From positions 62,001 through 126,000 of the forward strand of contig NZ_CP009928.1 in the NCBI RefSeq assembly GCF_001021975.1: a stretch of DNA of 64,000 bases. The letters run 5' to 3'. The notes beneath the pieces are model-generated. The model had not been told where the DNA came from, did no database searches, and saw only the letters and a program-made list of their open reading frames with translations. This stretch comes from Chryseobacterium gallinarum (lineage in GTDB: Bacteria; Bacteroidota; Bacteroidia; Flavobacteriales; Weeksellaceae). The translations under genes and the position numbers were made by a program. Positions 60,198 to 64,000 of the stretch are shown here, one piece after another; the first letter of the stretch is position 1, and each line of letters opens with the position of its first letter.

Positions 60198-61082
60198 TTA
60201 TGGATTAAGCATTAGTTTCATGTCTGAAACCCGCTTCGCAGCGATCAGATCAGCATTTTCTACGTCCAGAACCTGGCTCCTTGCCCCGTTTTTCTCAAAT
60301 ACTTCAATCCGTAAAATCTGGTCATCTGAAATGGTAAACTGGTCCAATAACACAACGCTGCTGGCAACGGAATGATCTGAAATGATTTCCAGCCCAGGAT
60401 ACTGCCGCAAAGGAACCAGCTGTTTTTCCTGCGAAACGGTTCTTTTTGCAATCTGTTTATCGGAAACTTTATAGGTGCAGAAGTCCACCGCAAACGGGAC
60501 ATTCGAACTGTTCTTAAGCTGCAGATGGATGTAGTATTTTCCATTATGGGAATATAATCCGCGTAGTGCGAGCTGGATGCCATAAGATTTGGAGGCAATA
60601 TGCCGGATGAATCTTTTGTTCTGCTGGTAGATCGTTCTTAACACTTCATCCGTTAATGATGGCGGATTAAAACCGAGCTCATCGAATTTCACATTCTTCC
60701 CTGCCTCGCGCCCAGCATCATTTTTCATTTTCTGCAAATCGTAACTTAGAATTTGTGGATCATTGTTGTAGAGGACATTAAAGCTGTAAAAATGTCCATC
60801 CTCCGTAATTACACTAAAGTTGGTTTCTTCAGCAAAATCCCGAACAGCAGCCTTTATACGTAAAACGTTCGGCGCGTCTTCCGCTTTTTCCCCGATGAGG
60901 TACACCGACCCCAGGTCAACGTAACGAATGGCTACTGGGAAAATCAGGTGACAGGTCTTATTATAAGTCACCTCTAAGCGGTAAGGTTCGACCCTGCCCG
61001 CTTCAAGTGACTGCTGGCCAAAAGTCTTAAAAAAGACCCCCACCAACAGGACTATAGCCAGGAATTTTTGTATTAATTTCAT
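60198..61082 (-). CDS. traN: Conjugal transfer protein TraN
   Basis: 294 aa. Signal peptide (FLAIVLLVGVFFKTFGQ). The N-terminal TYNKTCHLIFPVAIRYVDLGS is the standard start of Bacteroides TraN proteins. The rest is beta-rich (YGIQLALRGLYSHNGKYYIH, PFAVDFCTYKVSDKQIAKRT), similar in plan to VirB9-type outer-complex proteins. Encoded 11 bp upstream of traO and 24 bp after traM. Periplasmic/outer-membrane part of the mating channel. Confidence 0.92.
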   Translation of the reverse strand: MKLIQKFLAIVLLVGVFFKTFGQQSLEAGRVEPYRLEVTYNKTCHLIFPVAIRYVDLGSVYLIGEKAEDAPNVLRIKAAVRDFAEETNFSVITEDGHFYSFNVLYNNDPQILSYDLQKMKNDAGREAGKNVKFDELGFNPPSLTDEVLRTIYQQNKRFIRHIASKSYGIQLALRGLYSHNGKYYIHLQLKNSSNVPFAVDFCTYKVSDKQIAKRTVSQEKQLVPLRQYPGLEIISDHSVASSVVLLDQFTISDDQILRIEVFEKNGARSQVLDVENADLIAAKRVSDMKLMLNP

Positions 61083-61106
61083 AACTGATTGTTTGTTTTG
61101 ATAATG

Positions 61107-62423
61107 TTATTTTTTACTGTAAAGCAAAACCGGATGGCCAGATCTGACCGTCACCTTAACCGTTCTCAGCTTTTTCGAAAAAAAACCTGAAACGCCCTGT
61201 ATAAGCCCCCGGCTAACATCCCCGGCGATCTGCTGGCCTGCTGATCTCGACATGGAAATGTTCATACCTGAGCTCTGGCTCATGTTGGCCGCAATTTCAG
61301 AAGCTGCATTTATTTCGTCGGATCTTGGGACCGGTAATCCGGGCTGCCCGTCGGTGCTATAGACCAGGATCTCAACAGGGATTATATTTCCGGACACTTC
61401 AATCGAGCTGATCTTGAGCTGCAATCTGCTCCCTTGTATTTTTGCGTCTGCCGTCATTTCTGCGCCGTTCTCAAGCCGATGATCTCCAATAATTGCACTT
61501 TCGGATAAACGTAATTTTATAGTGCCATCACCAGACAAAGTTTTAGTTTCAGTGATCATCGCAGGGATACTGTTTCGAACAATATCTGACTGTACTTTCT
61601 GTCCCGGTGTAATGAAACCCACGTTACGATCTCCGATACCGCTGAGCAAAGATTCCTGATCCTGCTCCCGGAATAATGCAGAGACCACATTTTTCCGTTT
61701 ACTTTGTACTGCTGCTACCTTTTCTTTTCTATCGGGAATGCCGGCATGTTTCACTTCGGAAGAATCTTTTCTCACACTCGAAGTTGATTGCGGCATTGCC
61801 TGTATGGCCGGGCCGGTAGGCAAATAGCGTGATGCCATCTCATATGATTTTTCCATTAATGCCAGTTGATCGTTAAGCGTTGGTGTCTGCGGAACATCCT
61901 TTTCCGAGAGTCTTTCCTTTAATTGATCCACCTGTTTCCGCAGTTCGATTTTTTCGTGGTCATCGTCACGGTAAAAGGATCCTAAGGTATATTGTGCATT
62001 TTGATAGCTGGTCAAGGGGTTATTTTGTGCCGGTACCGTTCTCGAATAGCCTGTTACGCTATTTGACAGCTGAGCTGCATTCACATTTCCCGAATCGGCA
62101 TTATTCCAGTAATCGGAAAGCGACATAAGTGTATTCCTTTTTTCAGCTTCTTTTTCTTCAAGCATTTCTTTTTCATAGGCTTTCTTTTTATCCGACTGGA
62201 GTCCTTTGTCCGTGGCTTCGGGAACCGCATTGTTTAATCCGACATCCGGACTTTCCGATTCACCTTTCGGCTGGAATATTAAATATAGACAGGCCAGAAA
62301 AACAATGCCCATCAGGCAAAAAATAACAGGCTTTTTAAGCTTTTCCCGTTTGAGCCCTTCGGGACGTTCAGCTCTTTCCTCGTCAACAATTATGCTGACC
62401 CGTTTATTCTCTTTCTCTTCCAT
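61107..62423 (-). CDS. traM: Conjugal transfer protein TraM
   Basis: 438 aa. A cytoplasmic start rich in charge, one membrane helix (about 30-50, VIFCLMGIVFLACLYLIF), a long polar linker, then the C-terminal conserved domain with IGDHRLENGAEMTADAKIQG and IPVEILVYSTDGQPGLPVPR. It is the VirB10-like part that spans the envelope. The gene overlaps traL by 20 bp and lies 24 bp before traN. Length is typical for the family. No breaks. Confidence 0.92.
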   Translation of the reverse strand: MEEKENKRVSIIVDEERAERPEGLKREKLKKPVIFCLMGIVFLACLYLIFQPKGESESPDVGLNNAVPEATDKGLQSDKKKAYEKEMLEEKEAEKRNTLMSLSDYWNNADSGNVNAAQLSNSVTGYSRTVPAQNNPLTSYQNAQYTLGSFYRDDDHEKIELRKQVDQLKERLSEKDVPQTPTLNDQLALMEKSYEMASRYLPTGPAIQAMPQSTSSVRKDSSEVKHAGIPDRKEKVAAVQSKRKNVVSALFREQDQESLLSGIGDRNVGFITPGQKVQSDIVRNSIPAMITETKTLSGDGTIKLRLSESAIIGDHRLENGAEMTADAKIQGSRLQLKISSIEVSGNIIPVEILVYSTDGQPGLPVPRSDEINAASEIAANMSQSSGMNISMSRSAGQQIAGDVSRGLIQGVSGFFSKKLRTVKVTVRSGHPVLLYSKK

Positions 62424-62670
62424 TTTTGTTACTTTTTACTTTATTGCTAATCGGATCTCCTTTGATTACTGCGGGAGCTTCTATATGACGTATTTCCATC
62501 CCATCATCCTTTCCCAGGTCATAAAAAACTTTTATCATGACTCCCACACCAAGGAGCATATAAAATGCAAAAAGGTAGAGTACATATCTGATCTGCTTCC
62601 TGACGGGTAAATTCCGCCATTTTAGATCGAGCTTCTCAAGCTCGTTATCAATTGTTGTTCTAATTTTCAT
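62404..62670 (-). CDS. traL: Conjugal transfer protein TraL (DUF3989)
   Basis: 88 aa. Positively charged start (ELEKLDLKWRNLPVRKQIRY), one membrane helix (VLYLFAFYMLLGVGVMIKVF), a short polar tail. This size and pattern fit the TraL/DUF3989 family of CTnDOT-type elements. It overlaps traM by 20 bp and follows a 144-aa unknown gene by 17 bp. Small inner-membrane component of the transfer complex. Confidence 0.8.
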   Translation of the reverse strand: MKIRTTIDNELEKLDLKWRNLPVRKQIRYVLYLFAFYMLLGVGVMIKVFYDLGKDDGMEIRHIEAPAVIKGDPISNKVKSNKNGRERE

Positions 62671-62687
62671 TTTATTTTTCCTTTAAA

Positions 62688-63122
62688 TTATAAGCGGAAA
62701 CTATTTCTTTTTTTGAGTTTTGGGTTCAAACGCTCTTTAAAGCTGCTTCTCACCAATTTCACTGCGTCAGGTAATTCCGGTATCGTTCTGGTTGAAAGAT
62801 CTTCTAAATTCACGCCTTGTAACAAATGATAATAACGGTTCTTAAAAGAGATTTTCATTCCAGTTATATCCAGTTTAAAATCCTCGCCCACTTCTCCATT
62901 ATGTTTTAAAGCAAAGCTAGCCGTAATGAAATCCTTCTTTTCTCCTTTATCTTCCAAAAAGGTAAACAACTTGATATCTTTAAAGTCTGTAGGATTATAT
63001 TGTTGTTTCACATAATTTGAAAGTGACTCTTCTAGTAATTTCGGTTCCATTCCGTTTGTTGTAAACCAACCATTGTATCCCTTTCTGGCCAGGATTGCAA
63101 CAGTATCTCTCAGTGTTTCCAT
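62688..63122 (-). CDS. Unknown protein inserted in the tra operon
   Basis: 144 aa, soluble, no signal peptide. N-terminus METLRDTVAILARKGYNGWF, C-terminus ends in basic KLKKRNSFRL. Not present between traK and traL in CTnDOT as I know it, but the flanking spacing (12 bp to traK, 17 bp to traL) shows that it is cotranscribed. A role in regulation or in the mating complex is possible. Not recognised. Confidence 0.7.
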   Translation of the reverse strand: METLRDTVAILARKGYNGWFTTNGMEPKLLEESLSNYVKQQYNPTDFKDIKLFTFLEDKGEKKDFITASFALKHNGEVGEDFKLDITGMKISFKNRYYHLLQGVNLEDLSTRTIPELPDAVKLVRSSFKERLNPKLKKRNSFRL

Positions 63123-63134
63123 AACTTTAAAGTA

Positions 63135-63758
63135 TTATCGTTCCATAGTCTCCTCGTCTTTATTGGACAGGACAGCAAACTTTAAAATCTGAAAGCCTTG
63201 TGGATTATTGTCTGAACGCACGCTGTTGAGCAGATTGCAGCTTGTGACAAGACTCCTCCGGGTGAGGTTACTTGACCGGATGATAATCTGTCTGGCATAG
63301 GTGGTCACCGAATACGGGTATGAATTGAAGTTGCAGACTACACTGTCAACCTCTATCCGCTGCTGGACGTTGCCAGAAATAATTCTGTTGTAGTAACCCT
63401 TTTCAGATAAATCCTTATAGTAATCAAATGCACTTTTATCCGCCAGGTCAAAAGCCCTTTTCATGTTACTTTCGATGGCAGCCTTATCCGGTGCAAGGGT
63501 AAAAAAGAGTTCATGAAATCGTTTGACATGTTCACGCGCCTCTACGGGTCTGTTGATACTTGCATCCTGCGACAAAGCTAGCATCAACGATTTTCCATTA
63601 TCCAGCACATAAATCTTCTCCCTTTGTGTGTTGGCAAAGGAGTACGATTTCCACACAGAAAATCCGGTGACTGCCATGCAGAACATTGCAAATACAATGG
63701 CATATAGCCGAATCTTCCGGAAGCTGTTTTCAATATTTCTTAGGGTTCTGAATTCCAT
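63135..63758 (-). CDS. traK: Conjugal transfer protein TraK
   Basis: 207 aa. Membrane helix near the N-terminus (IVFAMFCMAVTGFSVW, about 20-36), then a periplasmic domain with DNGKSLMLALSQDASINRPV and REHVKRFHELFF. TraK has this length and early helix in CTnDOT-type operons, similar to VirB8-like proteins. It begins 5 bp after the traJ stop and ends 12 bp before the 144-aa gene. Confidence 0.9.
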   Translation of the reverse strand: MEFRTLRNIENSFRKIRLYAIVFAMFCMAVTGFSVWKSYSFANTQREKIYVLDNGKSLMLALSQDASINRPVEAREHVKRFHELFFTLAPDKAAIESNMKRAFDLADKSAFDYYKDLSEKGYYNRIISGNVQQRIEVDSVVCNFNSYPYSVTTYARQIIIRSSNLTRRSLVTSCNLLNSVRSDNNPQGFQILKFAVLSNKDEETMER

Positions 63759-63763
63759 CTTTT

Positions 63764-64000
63764 TTAACTTTTTTGTCCATTATTTAAGAGTTGACCAGAA
63801 ACATTTCCTGCGACAGCACCTGCCCCAGCTGCTGCAACATTGCCGCTGCGCATTGCCGCCTGGCTGACATTACGGGTGAAGTTTCCGGCTCCACCGGCCT
63901 GTATGATCCAGCCCGTCACGGTAGGGATGGTAAAGTACCCGACAATCCCGATAATCATAAAGATGACGTAAACGGTATTTCCGGTGTCTGGAATGAAAGT
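63764..64000 (-). CDS. traJ: Conjugal transfer protein TraJ, C-terminal part
   Basis: Open to the right edge of the window; 78 codons plus stop are visible. Hydrophobic segment (VYVIFMIIGIVGYFTIPTVTGWII) then a Gly/Ala/Asn tail ending NVSGQLLNNGQKS. This end is typical of the polytopic TraJ (VirB6-like) membrane protein and lies directly before traK. The remaining transmembrane part is beyond base 64000. Confidence 0.8.
   Translation of the reverse strand, partial: TFIPDTGNTVYVIFMIIGIVGYFTIPTVTGWIIQAGGAGNFTRNVSQAAMRSGNVAAAGAGAVAGNVSGQLLNNGQKS

Larger units (their letters stand above)
3149..64000. mobile_element. Integrative and conjugative element inserted at the 3' end of mnmE (left part)
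   Basis: Everything right of the mnmE stop behaves as one conjugative element. A tyrosine integrase with two HTH accessory proteins lies at the left end. It is followed by ssb, DUF932 and PRTRC maintenance genes, and by a CTnDOT-type transfer operon (TraJ to TraQ) at the right. Relaxase, coupling protein, TraG ATPase and the right attachment site are not in the window, so the element continues beyond base 64000. The exact left boundary is inferred: mnmE is complete and nothing after its stop looks like host sequence. No second copy of the mnmE 3' end was found inside the window, as expected if attR lies outside. Confidence 0.8.

Overview
The window is AT-rich Bacteroidetes DNA, most like the Chryseobacterium/Elizabethkingia group (Weeksellaceae; inference). 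Reasons: SusC/SusD pairs with ECF sigma and FecR genes, a T9SS-type sorting domain, TAnnTTTG promoter boxes, A-rich leaders instead of Shine-Dalgarno sites, and CTnDOT-type Tra proteins. No rRNA, tRNA or CRISPR array was seen.

Layout. 1-3148 is host chromosome: two exported proteins and mnmE. From the 3' end of mnmE to the right edge lies one integrative and conjugative element (ICE) that continues past base 64000. Its left end holds a repeat-rich junction, a zinc-finger/HTH protein, a tyrosine integrase and a second HTH protein (3149-5823). Next come three overlapping genes for exported proteins, one with a JAMM metalloprotease motif (6210-8604), then ligD with a DUF3606 gene (8872-11809), and 1.1 kb without a convincing gene. 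The DNA-maintenance block (12960-20052) has a frameshifted ssb, DUF932, several small unknown genes (one frameshifted), and a PRTRC cassette that reads as E1-like (ThiF), E2-like (protein B) and ubiquitin-like (protein C) proteins. A 294-aa-class tra operon (TraJ-K-x-L-M-N-O-Q, minus strand) fills 59141-64000.

Cargo between PRTRC and tra. Two loci with the same plan but unrelated-looking sequences face away from each other (20307-31964 and 47561-58861). Each has sigma-FecR-SusC-SusD plus a periplasmic enzyme (a TlpA thioredoxin in one, an S9 peptidase in the other). In each this operon converges on a small exported Cys-containing protein and a MauE-type redox membrane protein, next to an AraC-type regulator. 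Between them lie a mutagenesis cassette (S24/LexA-like repressor, DinB, DnaE-like polymerase) and an Rhs toxin with a restriction-endonuclease-fold tip, a DUF4304 immunity gene and a remnant of a second one.

How it fits together. The integrase and HTH genes move the element; ssb, DUF932 and PRTRC maintain it; Tra proteins build the mating channel. LigD and the DinB/DnaE pair repair or mutate DNA. The Rhs locus targets competitors. The twin SusCD/MauE/Cys-protein loci are the least understood part and the best candidates for an undescribed system. Both carry a predicted antisense RNA over the susC start, and the second has four 14-bp operator-like repeats at an exact 21-bp period.
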